Shown piece after piece: positions 38,351 through 52,275 of a stretch of DNA of 64,000 nt (positions are counted from its first letter, which is position 1; the number at the start of each line of letters is the position of its first letter). The notes under the pieces were generated by a model that did not search any database, was not told where the DNA came from, and worked only from the letters and a program-made list of their open reading frames with translations. The stretch is from NCBI RefSeq assembly GCF_040412425.1, contig NC_089766.1, positions 13,853,508-13,917,507 on the forward strand, in the 5' to 3' direction. A program made the position numbers and the translations under genes. The stretch is from Macrobrachium rosenbergii (lineage: Eukaryota > Arthropoda > Malacostraca > Decapoda > Palaemonidae).

Positions 38351-38573
38351 TCAGTAGATGAAACCCATTCACATGGAACAAGCTCACAGGGGCCACTAAC
38401 TCGAAACCGAAGCTTCCAAAGAATGTTGGTTTCAACCTCCCACCGCAGACCCCACACTGCAGCAGCTACTGATCATGATACAGAGCCAGTTAATATTTCA
38501 TCGCCCTGGGGGAGATGCGAACCCACGACATCTGAGTGGCATGCCATAACACTAACCACTATACCAGCGGACC
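38315..38573 (-). mobile_element. SINE-1 (tRNA-derived), full length
   Basis: The minus-strand head 'GGTCCGCTGGTATAGTGGTT' and B-box-like 'GTGGGTTCGCATCTCCCCC' are intact, followed by the common body and an AAT tail of about 12 units. An unrelated AAT array abuts the tail in the opposite phase. Confidence 0.9.
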
Positions 38574-39140
38574 AGCATAATGAAAGGAGAACTCTGATGT
38601 TTAGGGGAACCAACGAGTGTCTCAGATAGGCAACGTCGCGTAAACAATGCAAAGCACTTGAAAGCAGAGAAGGGAAACGACACGAGATATCATTATACTA
38701 AAACTATGATTATAAACGTGAAACGGTAAAAAAATCTTACTTGAAAACAGGGATAGACAAATGAGTAAAATACGCATAAAATACTTATAATACAATAAAC
38801 ACAGGAAATGGATATAAAATAACCTGCACAAGTGACACAAAATCATCACAACGAAGACATACCCTTAAGTGAAGCAAAACTTTTAAAACAACACAAAACA
38901 ACTTAAGGAACAAAAGAAAAAATTTTTTTCTTCAAGAGGCAACACAAAGACGCTTAAAACAAAGGGCCAAGAAACTTAAAGAAGAAAAAGTGTCTAGAAC
39001 GAAGAAGAAACATCCAAAAACAGCGAGACGCGAATGCCACTCCACCTTAGGAGCTTGTCAGAGAAATGAGAGAAGAAGAAAAACAGCAAAGCGGCTGCTT
39101 GTAGTGCCGTGTCGCGGCACTTGGTGCCTTCTGGATTTCT

Positions 39141-39143
<3 letters not shown>
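38574..39143. other. No gene recognised; A-rich
   Basis: A-rich unique sequence. Nothing supported. Confidence 0.5.

Positions 39144-39208
<65 letters not shown>
39144..39208. repeat. (GA)n microsatellite
   Basis: About 32 units. Confidence 0.97.
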
Positions 39209-39211
<3 letters not shown>

Positions 39212-39952
39212 TAGCTTTAATGTCAGAAAGCAAAGCTGACCGAGATATTTTGTTTCTATATTACTTGTCGAAGAGAATATATAAGTTTTTTTCTACCTTA
39301 TGCAGTAACATCAGGAGAGGAATATAGATTTCACTTCAGAGAGATATTTTATAAAAGAAAGTTGCTGCGCTTTCGATATTAGGTATGAAGGTGAAATGGG
39401 GAGCGAGATTTCATAAAAAGTATAAACATTATTAAGGGATGCAGGTTCCTAATTAGAAATAAATAATAAGAAAAAAGCAAAAAATAAGATTAAAAGAACA
39501 AAGATAACACATTCGCAAGGATCTTTAATAAATGTACATGTCATATAAGATGGCACGATTAAGACAGGAATGTAAGTTCTGCATTTATTAGCGTGATACG
39601 GACGACACACTAAACATATATTTTACAAATAAAAAAAAGGGGATTTTAAATTCTCTTTTATAAAGATAATGACAGGTAGAAAGACAAAGATTCAGAAGGG
39701 GTGGAATTAACAGACGCTTATTAGATGAAGGAAATTAACGTTTTCGTAATATTTTTGTAATATTCAACCCGCCTTAGAAGCTTCTCAGCAATAACAATAA
39801 TTAAAAGATACTCGTAACAGCACAAGTCTTAAAACGGATAAGAAAATCCAGTTATGTCACTGTGCAAATATATTACAAAATAAAGCAATATAGGTTTATT
39901 GTTTTATTTTTTAATATATTTGCGTAGTTGCATAACTGTGGATTTGTTTCTC
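39209..39952. other. No gene recognised; AT-rich
   Basis: Unique AT-rich sequence. Confidence 0.5.
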
Positions 39953-39953
39953 C

Positions 39954-40005
<52 letters not shown>

Positions 40006-40030
40006 CAAAAAGCCCACAGAAAATTTTTTC

Positions 40031-40083
<53 letters not shown>

Positions 40084-40103
40084 CAAAAAGGCCTCGGAAA
40101 ATA
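39953..40103. repeat. Two (AAT)n arrays, each with the same 3' flank
   Basis: AAT runs 39953-40002 and 40031-40080 are each followed by 'AATCAAAAAG' and 'GGAAAAT'- or 'AGAAAAT'-type sequence, so this is a ~77-bp tandem duplication including the microsatellite. Confidence 0.92.
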
Positions 40104-40349
40104 TTATAACCACCCTTGCTACACTGAACCCCAGCCCACCGGTTAACATCCCTTGTCAAATTTTAGGATTTTTACAACGAAAAGTTCTCCTAAAAGTCCC
40201 TCGGACGATGACGACCATAGAAATAAGTTTCTTTGCAAAGGAAAGAATAGTTCTCTATCCCAAAGTAGCTCAAGAGCCTACTCTGGGAGTTACTTAGAGG
40301 AAATAGTAGGGGGTTCTACTCTGTCATCTTTTTCCTTCAATACAATAGA
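40104..40349. other. Unique sequence, weakly similar to 34225-34370
   Basis: 'GATGACGACCATAGAAATAA' and 'GTTTCTTTGCAAAGGA' resemble 'GATGACCGTCGAAATAAGC' and 'TTCCTTTGCGGGGA' in the same order. It may be an old dispersed repeat. Confidence 0.3.
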
Positions 40350-40751
40350 AAACAAGTAAAAAATGCGCCGAAGAAGCTTCGGCGCAATCGAGTTTTCTGT
40401 ACAGCCGCTACAGCATATAATCAAGGCCACCGAAAGTAGATCTATCTTTCGGTGGTCTCGGTATAATGCTGTATGAGCCGCGGTCCATGAAATTTTAACC
40501 ACGGCCTGGTGGTGGCCTATACTGTATCGTTGCCAGAAGCACGATTATGGGTAACTTTAACCTCTAATAAAATAAAAACTACTGAGGCTAGAGGGCTGCA
40601 ATTTGGTTTGTTTGATGATTGGAAGGTGGATGATCAACATACCAATTTGCAGCTCTCTAGCCTCAGTAGTTTTCAAGATCTGAGGGCGGACAGATAAAAG
40701 TGCGGACGGACAGACAAAGAAGGCACAATACTTTTCTTTTTAGGAAACTAA
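40350..40751 (-). mobile_element. Family F1 foldback repeat, full length
   Basis: Reads 'GAAAACAAGTAAAAAATGCG' through the perfect terminal hairpin GCGCCGAAG/CTTCGGCGC (40365-40385), the 'CCGAAAG...CTTTCGG' hairpin (40430-40452) and the central hairpin (arms about 40577-40612 and 40643-40672) to 'CTTTTTAGGAAACTAA'. It is among the best-preserved copies. Confidence 0.92.
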
Positions 40752-43347
40752 AACGCAGATGGTCACGTCCCGCAGATAAGTTGTAATGTTTCTTTATCTA
40801 TCCCGTCTATTTCTTTCTTGGAACTACACTAATACTACAAGCTATATCTAGAGATCAAATGGTAAAAATGTATAATTTAATTATAATTTCATTCCATGTT
40901 AAAAGGCCAAAAACATTCACTTTCCATGTTAGTCTTGTAACCCGTACTTCTTTAAGAGACAGGTTTATTGCTGACTTCAAGGTCAAGCCACCTCTTTCCT
41001 CCTTCCTTTCTTTATTTTTTGCCTTTGCACTTGAGAAAAACACTCATGCATAAGATACAATGCTCCCGCCAGCTGCAAGTTAGTTTACAGTCTAAGTCTC
41101 ATTTTTGTTTTTGTTTCAAGAGGACATCTTAAATTTTCAGTTTCTAGAAAACGTTTTCAACAATAATACTGGATGATTCACCACCGGTGTTTCCTATATA
41201 ATATGAGGGGAGGGTCAACACGAATAAATACCAACCTCGGGAATCTATTACACATTTACATTCTCAATGCAGGTAAATACTTTTTATTGGGAATTAAGAT
41301 CTATTTACAATTACAACAGAGTCATTAAATAAAACTGCATGGCCTCCCAATTCTACAATGTGGTTTATTCAAATATCAGACACCAAAATGACATGAGAAA
41401 ATGAAGCCATCTTTTGGAGGAAAGCAAATGGCTCGACAGCAATACGCAAAAAAAGGGTCAACAACTAGAAAAATGGTTCTAAATTCAACCCTATCTCAAA
41501 ACGAAACCAGACTGAAAAGGAACCCAAATATGGCAGTCAGGCTTCCCAACACGGGTAGATGAGGTGAGTTGAAACACAGATATCTGGGATTGAAGAACGA
41601 ATTTTCGAGACTATAATGGAACAAGCAATTTCAAATCTGGAATGGATTTTTTTAACTGCTTTTATCGACCTTCAACATCTTAAAATATGATTATGAAAGA
41701 TTGTGAAAGATTTTGTGTCAAAATATGAAAAAAGTAAAATATGACTATGAAAGATTTTATATCAAAACATTAAAAAACTTTTCAATGGAACTAGAAGGCA
41801 ATAAAACAGAGACTCAACTCTCCTTTGAGACAGCGAGTTCCACTAGTCTAAGATTTTCTTTCGAACTGGTACACTATCACTGAAGGGTGAAATAATTTGA
41901 AGCACGCAAATAGAATGTACGGCAAAGCCATTACTGGCATGCAATTTGAGACAAAGGCTAAACACAATAAGGAGAGGAGGCTGAAATATGAAGATCAGTG
42001 GATAATAGGATGAAAAGAGCCGGTAAAAAGTTCTGAATCTTACGAAGCTGCTGAGGAAGGATGCAAGTGTTGTGAGGTTACCAAGAAGCGAATTATGACT
42101 GTAGATGAGGTTAAGCAGAGCAAAACACGAATAAAAGAGGGAACGAAGGACTGAAGACCAATAATAAACAGAAAGGACAGAACTGGCAAAAGAACTAAAT
42201 ATCAAGAAAGAGGAAAAATGCAGCCTCTGATGATATAGTTTTGCAGAGGGAAGACGTAAAACTGACGTTAAAATACTGGGCAAAAGGGCCTTTTGGAAAG
42301 ATTCTATCTGCGTGAATTATGCCAGAATCAGAGTGCTGAATCTGAAAGATTTATTTCAAGGGACTGGAGGTGAACAAGCACGCTGAGAGAGCCTGTGGAA
42401 CAGCAGTGAGAAGAGGCACACAAGGAAGTTCCCAGGGGAGATTTTTTCAAGGAAGAGGCATAGTTACGTATTTACCAATATAGGCTACCGGAGTACAAAA
42501 TTACCAACACTTTTAGTTTGTTAGAAAATGCAGAAAACTCCGTAGGCTACGTTACAAGTCAACATCCTTCAGAAAAGAGAATTTCCGGCTAAAACATTAA
42601 TCTGAAAAGCAATGAAAAATAAAGAAAATACTTGAATCATGTAAAATAAAAGTATGCTTTTAAAAGGAATAAACTAATAATTATGGATTAATAAAGAACA
42701 GTAAAGAGAATCTAGGTAGAATCTGCACGGAAATAACTTCAGCTCATTAAAGACGAGACTTGAAAAGTTCCTGATTTTAGTGTAAAATATAATCATTCCA
42801 GTTTGAGACTTCATTCTTTAAAATAAAGGAAGACATTTTTTTTAACAATTTATACCATTTGCATCAAAACAAAGGACCTAATAACAATCATCCAATCATA
42901 ATGGCAAAGAAAAATAAATAAAAGGAGCCAATCTATTTTTCCCGCGTCATCAACACTAATTAGTCATTAAGCAGAGGAATATGAGAATCCTACGCACAGA
43001 GCTTGCATCCCATTCACAATTCCTGCGATGCAATCACTGATGAAAAATGAGATTACAAAATGAACGTGAAATTAATGACAAGGTCTCTGCAAATGAAAAG
43101 GAAGGAGAAAGCCTCACCCCCTCCCCCATACCCCCTCCCTCTCCTATATCCCCTCCACCAACACAGATATTTCGAGACACCTCCCCCCATCCCCTAGACA
43201 CAGATATTGAGAGGCACACCCCTCCCCTCCTTTTCGGTTCAAGATGCAATGCCTTTCCGCGAAAGGAGGCGTAAAATCTCGTAGTCTCATCGCGGTGTCG
43301 TGGGTGTCAAGCTTCCAGATCGAAACACGTTTCAGACGTGTTGACTT
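40752..43347. other. Longest microsatellite-free stretch; no gene recognised
   Basis: About 2.6 kb with almost no simple repeats. The largest open frame (41843-42283, minus, 146 codons) is rich in Ser, Phe and Leu with hydrophobic segments, but has no recognisable motif and no signal-peptide-plus-domain pattern, so I leave it uncalled. A ~58-bp imperfect tandem duplication ('AAAATATGATTATGAAAGAT') lies at 41680-41785. A C-rich block (CCCCTCCC words) lies at 43118-43231. Confidence 0.4.
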
Positions 43348-43372
43348 CTTTTTTTTTTTTTTTTTTTTTTTA
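43348..43372. repeat. Poly(T) tract
   Basis: About 24 T. Confidence 0.9.
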
Positions 43373-44024
43373 CCAGAGGCTGACTGACTGGCCTAGTTGT
43401 GGTTGTTTACGTGGACCAGACACGGCAATTGGAAGATGAAAAACAAGCAATCTATTAGGCACGTGTTGTGTTTTGTTTTTGCCCAGAGGATGTCACACCA
43501 ATTTACAGACACGGCAAGTGAATCGCTGAGCTCGAATAAAAAGCCAAAGCTTTAAGTTGTCAATAAACACCTCCTCCTACGAGGAGGAATAACTTAGTAT
43601 AAAACTAAGCATGTTCAGTAAAGATGAAATTATCACGTAATGCATAAAAAATAAGTAAACGTACATAGAAGTGATTATACCCCAACTACTGCCGCTGAAG
43701 TATAAAACCACTTGAGCAATGAAATGGCTTCTGATGAAACTTGCATTCACATTCATCAGATGAACTTCTCGAAAAGATTCGAGATGGTTTCCATGGCAAC
43801 AAATCCACTCATCTCGAGCACGTCACCCAATGAATATATCTGCAAAGGTTCATCAAGCTCCGTTCAGCCGTTCTTGAGATACCCTGATACACATATACAT
43901 CGCATTTATTGTGAGGCTAAGGTTCCCAATACGTGATAACATGTGATTTAAGTGAAATCTTGGAAGCTTAATTTGTTTTCCTTTCATCAGGGCGATAAAA
44001 TATTAAACTCACCTTTAAAATCCT
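43373..44024. other. No gene recognised
   Basis: Unique sequence, with paired words CTCGAAAAGATTCGAG (43767-43782) forming a small hairpin. Confidence 0.45.
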
Positions 44025-44197
44025 TTCTCTCTCTCTCTCTCTCTCTCTCTGAGTGAAAACTCAGAAAAAGGAAAATCATTCATCAGACAGGAAACGTGAC
44101 AAAAACCAATCGAGGCTCTCTCTCTCTCTCTCTCTCTCTCAGCGAAAAAGGAAAATCATTCATCAAATAGAATAAGTGACAAAAACAAATCGAGACT

Positions 44198-44259
<62 letters not shown>

Positions 44260-44316
44260 GAAAACAGGAAAATCACTCATGAAATAGAAAACATGATGAA
44301 AACAAATCGAGACTAA

Positions 44317-44353
<37 letters not shown>
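44025..44353. repeat. Tandem array: (CT)n plus ~55-bp spacer, block 1
   Basis: Spacer units 'AAAAGGAAAATCATTCATCA' to 'CAAAAACAAATCGAGACTAA' occur at about 44064, 44143 and 44262, each separated by CT runs of different length (44025-44051, 44117-44140, 44201-44256, 44320-44353). Confidence 0.93.
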
Positions 44354-44355
<2 letters not shown>

Positions 44356-44527
44356 CTAGTGACTTTCCACCGAGGAATTCCCAACTGACAGTCCTCCTCA
44401 ATACTATTTGCAACTGAGGGCATGAATCCTACCCGACTTTTTTTTTCTTTACCCGGACAACTTGAGTGATTGACGTCATCGCAAGCAATCACTAAGAAGA
44501 GGGGTCACGTTCCGTCTGTCATCGTAT
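44354..44527. other. Unique spacer between arrays
   Basis: No recognisable feature. Confidence 0.5.
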
Positions 44528-45090
44528 GTCACTCGTGATTGCAGAATGCTGCTGATGGGTAAATAACAAGTAATAACAGAAAACGGCTGATGGGTAAATA
44601 GCAAGTAATCACAGAATACGGCGAATGGGTAAACAAAAAAAAAAAAAAATCACAGAATACGGCTGATGGGTAAATAACAAGTAGTCACAGAATTTGGCTG
44701 ATGGGTAAATAACAAGTAGTCACAGAATACGGCTGATGGGTAAATAACAAGTAATCACAGCATATGGCTGATCGGTAAATAACAAGTAATCACAGCGTAT
44801 GCCTGATCGGTAAATAACAAGTAATAACAGAATACGGCTGATGGGTAAATAATGAGTAATAGAATACGGCTGATGGGTAAATAATGAGTAATAGAATACG
44901 GCTGACCGACAAATCGCAAGTAATCAAGAAATATTGCTGATCCTTATTTAATGAGCATCAACAGAATACTGCTAATCGGTAAATCACGAGCAATCAGAGA
45001 ACAAAGGTGATCTGTAAATCACATGTAATCACAGAATATGGCTGATCTGCATGTCACAAGTAATTACGCAATACTACTGACTACTACATC
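44528..45090. repeat. 35-bp minisatellite
   Basis: About 16 units of 'GGCTGATGGGTAAATAACAA' followed by 'GTAATCACAGAATAC'. In the core, unit starts at 44662, 44697, 44732, 44767, 44802 and 44837 are exactly 35 bp apart. Outer units are shorter and more diverged, the typical decay from the centre outwards. Confidence 0.95.
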
Positions 45091-45194
45091 ACAAGTCGTC
45101 TTAGAAAATTGATGGTCTGCATTCCACAAATAAAAAAAAATTGTTGGTCAAAAGACAAGAGTAATAAAAGCATCTAGGCAAAATTTTTAAAACT

Positions 45195-45400
45195 CTCACT
45201 CTCTCTCTCTCTCAGCGAAAAAGAAAAACCATTCATCAAATAGAAAACATAGCAAAAACAAATCGGGGCTAATTCTCTCTCTCTCTCTCTCTCTCTCCCC
45301 CCGAGAAAAAAGACAAAAAGGAAAATCATTCATCAAACAGGAAACGTGACAAAAACAAATCGAGGCTACTTTCTCCCTCTCTCTCTCTCTCTCTGACAAC
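45195..45400. repeat. Tandem array: (CT)n plus ~55-bp spacer, block 2
   Basis: Two more units of the block 1 spacer (about 45217 and 45313) separated by CT runs at 45198-45213, 45274-45297 and 45372-45393. The 35-bp minisatellite lies between the two blocks. Confidence 0.92.
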
Positions 45401-46770
<1,370 letters not shown>

Positions 46771-47044
46771 GCACTGCTGAAAATGCAAACCTTCATGATG
46801 CCTGAAAGCATCAGTGCAATGTAGAGGTCTGGTAGCTGGTAGCCTGTGGGTACCTACGTAAGCCTCCAAGCAGCAAGGATTCCCAGGGGAGGGACGGAGG
46901 GAGGGAGGAAAGGGCTGTGCCCATGAGATATACAAAATCATAAATAAAAAACGAGAAGAGCATCCTAATCTCCATAATGAAGATGCGACTGGCTCTGGTG
47001 GGGGGCCACTGGCACTGTGCCAGGGACTGAATTCGCGACGATAG

Positions 47045-47146
47045 GAAAGGAAACTTCTCTCTTTCTCTCTCTCTCTCTTAGGGTCAAATAGCATGACTTC
47101 ATATCATTTGAAAGCAAAGTTCATGACGACATAAGATGATATTATG

Positions 47147-47219
<73 letters not shown>

Positions 47220-47310
47220 GGTCAAATAACATGAATTCATGTTATCTGAAGGCAAAGTGTATGACGACATAAGATGATATTATGCATTTTCTTTCTCTCT
47301 CTCTCTCTTT
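47045..47310. repeat. Two ~110-bp tandem units, each led by (CT)n
   Basis: 'AGGGTCAAATAGCATGACTT' to 'GACGACATAAGATGATATTA' occurs at 47079-47147 and 47217-47285. CT runs at 47046-47078, 47149-47217 and 47290-47308 punctuate the units. Confidence 0.93.
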
Positions 47311-48204
47311 TGTTTCTAACACCGAATGGCACACATTCACTGGGATGCAAAATGCTAAAATTTCTCTCTCCCGCAAAAAATGTGTGATTTATTCGGGACG
47401 AGTTTATGGTACCAGAAAAAAGTAATTTCGGCAAAATAATTGCTGCTCTTTTTCTCTTATGCCCAAACAGGGCCCATATATTAAGCTATTTGTCCCTAAT
47501 ATTCCTTACAGCAAGGATTTATGACACATCCTAAAAGGGAATATTTATTTATATATCCCTTTCGCATATGCAAAAGTTTTTTTTGTAAAACTATTTTTTC
47601 TGCGTTCGCCTTACATGATAGAAAATACAGCTCTTTCAAGAATTATGATTTTGAAGTGACTTTACAAGCTATGTATTTCGAATCAGACACTCTTACATTC
47701 AAAATACGATGCTAGGAGTCTCGTTCAGATGGCAATCTAATCCTAAAGTAACCAACTTCCGCCTGTTATAAGTTTCCACAAACCTCTTTTGTGTGGGTTG
47801 CAAACTGACATGAGGAGTTGTTTTTAGCTCACCTTTCAGTTGGTGACGATGGGAACAATGGCTGCAACGCTCATTTAGAAGATTCTCTCAATCGATCTTC
47901 TTTAATTCACAGTCGAAGAGGGAAGAGCAACTTTCAGTGCTTTGATGGTTGTTTTTGCTTTTCTAATTTCTCTCCTTCAGTAGAAAATCGAACTGCAATG
48001 TCCAGTCACTCCAATTTACCACACTGCCGGCCTATACTTTCGATGACTTAGATGAATAAATCATTTTCATGTCAAGCACGAAGACTTGTGACATATTCAT
48101 TAATAAACCAATAAACTGACGATGCCGATGACGATAATGGTGATAATAATGGCAATGATATTAATGTGTAGAACTCTCAATGCCGAGAACAGGAGTAACT
48201 CTGT
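47311..48204. other. No gene recognised
   Basis: Unique sequence. Open frames at 47521-47715 and 47818-48051 (plus) lack domains. Confidence 0.45.
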
Positions 48205-48277
48205 ATAAGGTCCACAATAATATATCACATATTATATATCTCACATTCTTCCACTGGTATATTATTGTGGACCTTAT
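48205..48277. repeat. Hairpin with 20-bp perfect arms
   Basis: ATAAGGTCCACAATAATATA at 48205-48224 is the exact reverse complement of 48258-48277, around a 33-nt AT-rich loop. Confidence 0.93.
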
Positions 48278-48834
<557 letters not shown>

Positions 48835-49122
48835 GAATATACATTTACATTTACACACATGTATGTATGAACGTATATGTATATATACATATACCCTAAC
48901 CCAACTTGATCTCTTCGACATGTTTTTATAAAATGGAAATTCCCATCGACCAAGAGGAGCAAATAGCAATCAGTCATGAGAATATCGGCCTCCGACCGAA
49001 TCACTCCCACGGAAATCGTAAGTCTTCGCCAATCAGGGTTTATTGAGGTAACATTTGACGTACCACGTTTTCAACCAAATTCCTTCAAATCATTTCCAGA
49101 GAGTGATTATTATCGAGTATTC

Positions 49123-49125
<3 letters not shown>

Positions 49126-49195
<70 letters not shown>

Positions 49196-49347
49196 TTTTT
49201 TAATTGAAAATGGTATTCCATCATGTAACATAGCAGACTTTGGTACCTGATTAAGGTACGTAACTATGTTATGTTACTGACAGGACTGATAATCCTCTGA
49301 TTTTGTTATAGTAGTTTAGGAGTGGTGAATACCACAGTTTCAATTAA

Positions 49348-49379
<32 letters not shown>

Positions 49380-49539
49380 GAATAATAATAATAATAACAA
49401 CAACAATAATAATGGAGAAACCAATCTGCAGTTATGATTTATATTTAAATATAAATCTTTACAGAACTTAACTGGGAATCGTTTCGATTCCCCCTTTCAA
49501 TCTCAGACTGATGCTACAGATTCCCGAGTATTTGCTTTA

Positions 49540-49572
<33 letters not shown>

Positions 49573-49612
49573 TTCTCAATCTCAATACTCATGCTACTAT
49601 GAATTTGCTTTA

Positions 49613-49671
<59 letters not shown>
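49126..49671. repeat. Cluster of four (AAT)n arrays
   Basis: AAT runs at 49126-49194, 49349-49412 (with interruptions), 49541-49572 and 49613-49671. The last two follow near-identical words 'TGCTTTAAATAATAAT', indicating a local duplication of ~70 bp. Confidence 0.93.
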
Positions 49672-49672
<1 letters not shown>

Positions 49673-50616
49673 TGTGAGGACAACGTTTGTCGATTGTTCC
49701 CTTGGTGGGTTGTTGCCTCTTTTCCTGTAAGTTGTTTTTCATTGTGGAAGGAGTTGACGTTTGTCTCGGTGACTCTGACAGCGTCAGTCAGGTCCAGGGC
49801 AGCAGCAAGTCAGGTTCTTTGGAGCAGAGAATCGGTTTCTCGGCAGCAGGGCAGCAGGGAGTCCTTTGGATGGCCGACAGGTATTACCTACCTGTTGTCT
49901 TCGGCGGGAGGTGGAGGACCTCTTCGTCTGTTAGCGTGACGTCTTCCCTGATGGCAGCATGAGGATGTTTCGATGGCTCAACCGTTGTTGGTCATCTGTG
50001 TGAGGATTTGTTCCTTCGGCAGCAAATGGCTGTCTCGACGACTCGATCGAGGTTATATGTTTTGTGGGCGTGTTCCTGTTCCGATGCCTCGACCGTGTTC
50101 GTACGTTTGTCTGCATCTCCGTTGACGGTGGTGACCGTCTCGACTACTCTTGGAGTTTATCTGTTTTTTTGTGTTGATTAGGTGGTATTTATTTTACTGC
50201 TCTTGTTGTATTTATTATGCTGCTTGATTTTGTATTTATGCTGAAATATTTATTTTACTGCTCATGTATTATTTATTATGCTGACTGTTTTTTTTTATTT
50301 TATGCTGCTAATGTATTATTTATGGTATCACGCTGTCTGTGAATCGTTTATTGATTATTGAAGATTTAATTACTTGAGCTTTATGTTGCTGCCTGTTATT
50401 TGTAATGTTTATTTAATTGGTCGCTTTAAGTGTTTCCTCTCCTGGACCTGACTCACTTGTATATAATGTAAATTAGTATGTACAATAAATTAATCTTAAG
50501 GCTGTATTTTGTGGTTTTGTTCTGATCCTTCTTTGCTTGTCACCTTTCGTCAGTCATTCCAGCCCAATTGCCTGTTTTTTTTTTTTTGAACCTGCTGGTC
50601 TCTGAAAGACGAGACA
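49673..50616. mobile_element. Possible solo LTR, 944 bp
   Basis: A compositionally distinct T/G-rich unit starting TGTGAGGACA and ending GACGAGACA, so with TGT...ACA termini, embedded between two (AAT)n arrays. It has a polyadenylation-type AATAAA at 50483-50488 and no long open frame. Flanking 5-bp sequences (ATAAC and ATTAT) do not form a clear target-site duplication, and no internal coding domain adjoins. It could instead be another element's untranslated region. Confidence 0.35.
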
Positions 50617-50618
50617 AT

Positions 50619-50620
<2 letters not shown>

Positions 50621-50690
<70 letters not shown>
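50621..50690. repeat. (AAT)n microsatellite
   Basis: About 23 units. Confidence 0.97.
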
Positions 50691-50692
<2 letters not shown>

Positions 50693-51079
50693 CATCACTA
50701 TCGATATCACCAAACTGAGAGGAGTAATTCACAGAACGGCAAAAGTAAATACATTATTTATTAGATCTCAACTCCCTTGAACCTTGACCTTGTGCGTGAA
50801 CTAATACATGTGAATATTCTGTGGCCTTTCTATCCAAAAAAAGCATGAAACAATAATTTACATGGTACCCTGTTACATTAATATTTATGTCTGCCTGTTT
50901 TTGTAAGCCCCATCAAAATACATAATAAAGCATGGTAACAATAATACTTCTTCTTCTTTTAACGTGCTTTTCCCATTTCTTTTGAAGGACGTATAAAAAT
51001 ATCTCGATCGCCAATCGTTAGTGTAGCGTATGGTACATGTTTTGCAGCGAGAAGTTCTTGCGCGGTAGGTTTCGAGACT
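50691..51079. other. No gene recognised
   Basis: Unique sequence. Confidence 0.5.
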
Positions 51080-51198
51080 GAGATGTTTGTCATTAATATT
51101 TCTGTTTGTTTAGTCAAAACCTATGTTTTAATCCCGTTCTCAAGCCCGGCTGCGGATTTGAACCCGCGCCACAGACCTCTACAAGCTATAAAGGCTCC

Positions 51199-51200
<2 letters not shown>
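51080..51200 (-). mobile_element. Possible tRNA-derived SINE, single copy
   Basis: On the minus strand a good B box, GGTTCAAATCC, lies at about 51155-51167 inside 'GGCGCGGGTTCAAATCCGCA', preceded by an A-box-like 'TAGCTTGTAGAGG' (51180-51192). It is bordered by a long (TA)n array on its 5' side. No second copy is seen, and no full tRNA cloverleaf is apparent. Confidence 0.4.

Positions 51201-51203
<3 letters not shown>

Positions 51204-51284
<81 letters not shown>
51204..51284. repeat. (AT)n microsatellite
   Basis: About 40 units. Confidence 0.97.
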
Positions 51285-51289
<5 letters not shown>

Positions 51290-52275
51290 CCTGCCCTCTC
51301 TACTATGCAAGAGCGAAGTTCTAGAGGTCCCGTGTTCATTTAAATAAACATGAGAAACTTCAAGAGGTTATCTCAGCTTTGGTGGAATACACTATTACGG
51401 AAAGTCAGTCTCAGCGAAAGGGTAAAATACCACTTTAGATGCAAAGACGGAAACGATGGAAAACGAAGGAAAATCGACAGGAAATCGTGTGCTTGCAAAC
51501 ACACACACACACACATATATAGCTGACATATCTTGTTACTTATCTCCTTTATCTCATCCGTCTGGTGTCGACAGTTAACTGTTAAATGTTTGAGTCTCAT
51601 ATTTAATGCTATTGGCATTTCGAGAAAGTATAAACTGGCTACTTACGAATTCACCGTTCTTTACAGCAACAGTATTCTTGGTATATTTGACGCCATTTTG
51701 CAATGTAGTATTGAATAAAAATATCTATTCTCATTTCGTAAGATCGAAGGTCAATCCTTCGCTTTCCAAGATTACAATTTTACCCGAACGCAGATTTATA
51801 CGCAAGATAAACAAATGTAAAGAAAATAATTATTTTTGATATAGAGAATATTCTATCCAAATCTAGTCAGCAGCAACTGATGCAAACGTAATACAATAAA
51901 AAAAGAATGAAACGGGAAATCATTAAATTCAAACAGAAACCAAAGAATTCTCTATGTCTAAATTCAATTTACATCGACGTAAAGTTTGAAAAACGGAAAA
52001 AATCTTCAGGGATGATGTCCAATGGCCATACCAATTCATTCGGTTTCTAGAATCTCTCAGAAGATGATATAGAAAAAAAAGGAGCAAAACATGTCGTTCA
52101 AATTCCTTCTGATGTTCGAGTTTATTGGGCCATTACATGGATAATGACTTTTATATGCCTCTGAAGTCTCCTGATCTCGTGAGGGGGCGTTTTCACGACA
52201 GTTGGCGTCAAGTTTCCTCCCTCACTCCCTTTACAAAATAAAAACGTTAAAGTCTCATGTTTATTCGTAAAGTTG
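51285..52275. other. No gene recognised
   Basis: Unique sequence with one (CA)8 run near 51498-51514. Confidence 0.5.

Noticed and set aside
41843..42283. 146-codon minus-strand frame as a membrane protein gene
   Set aside because: The hydrophobic character follows from T-rich composition; no known motif, homologous copy or regulatory context is visible. Left as an open question, not a feature.
44528..45090. CRISPR-like regular repeats
   Set aside because: Units are contiguous 35-bp tandem repeats without unique spacers, in a eukaryotic context. It is a minisatellite.
50000..50030. U6 snRNA-like 'CTTCGGCAGCA'
   Set aside because: Only a short match; the rest of the U6 5' stem and internal sequence are absent.
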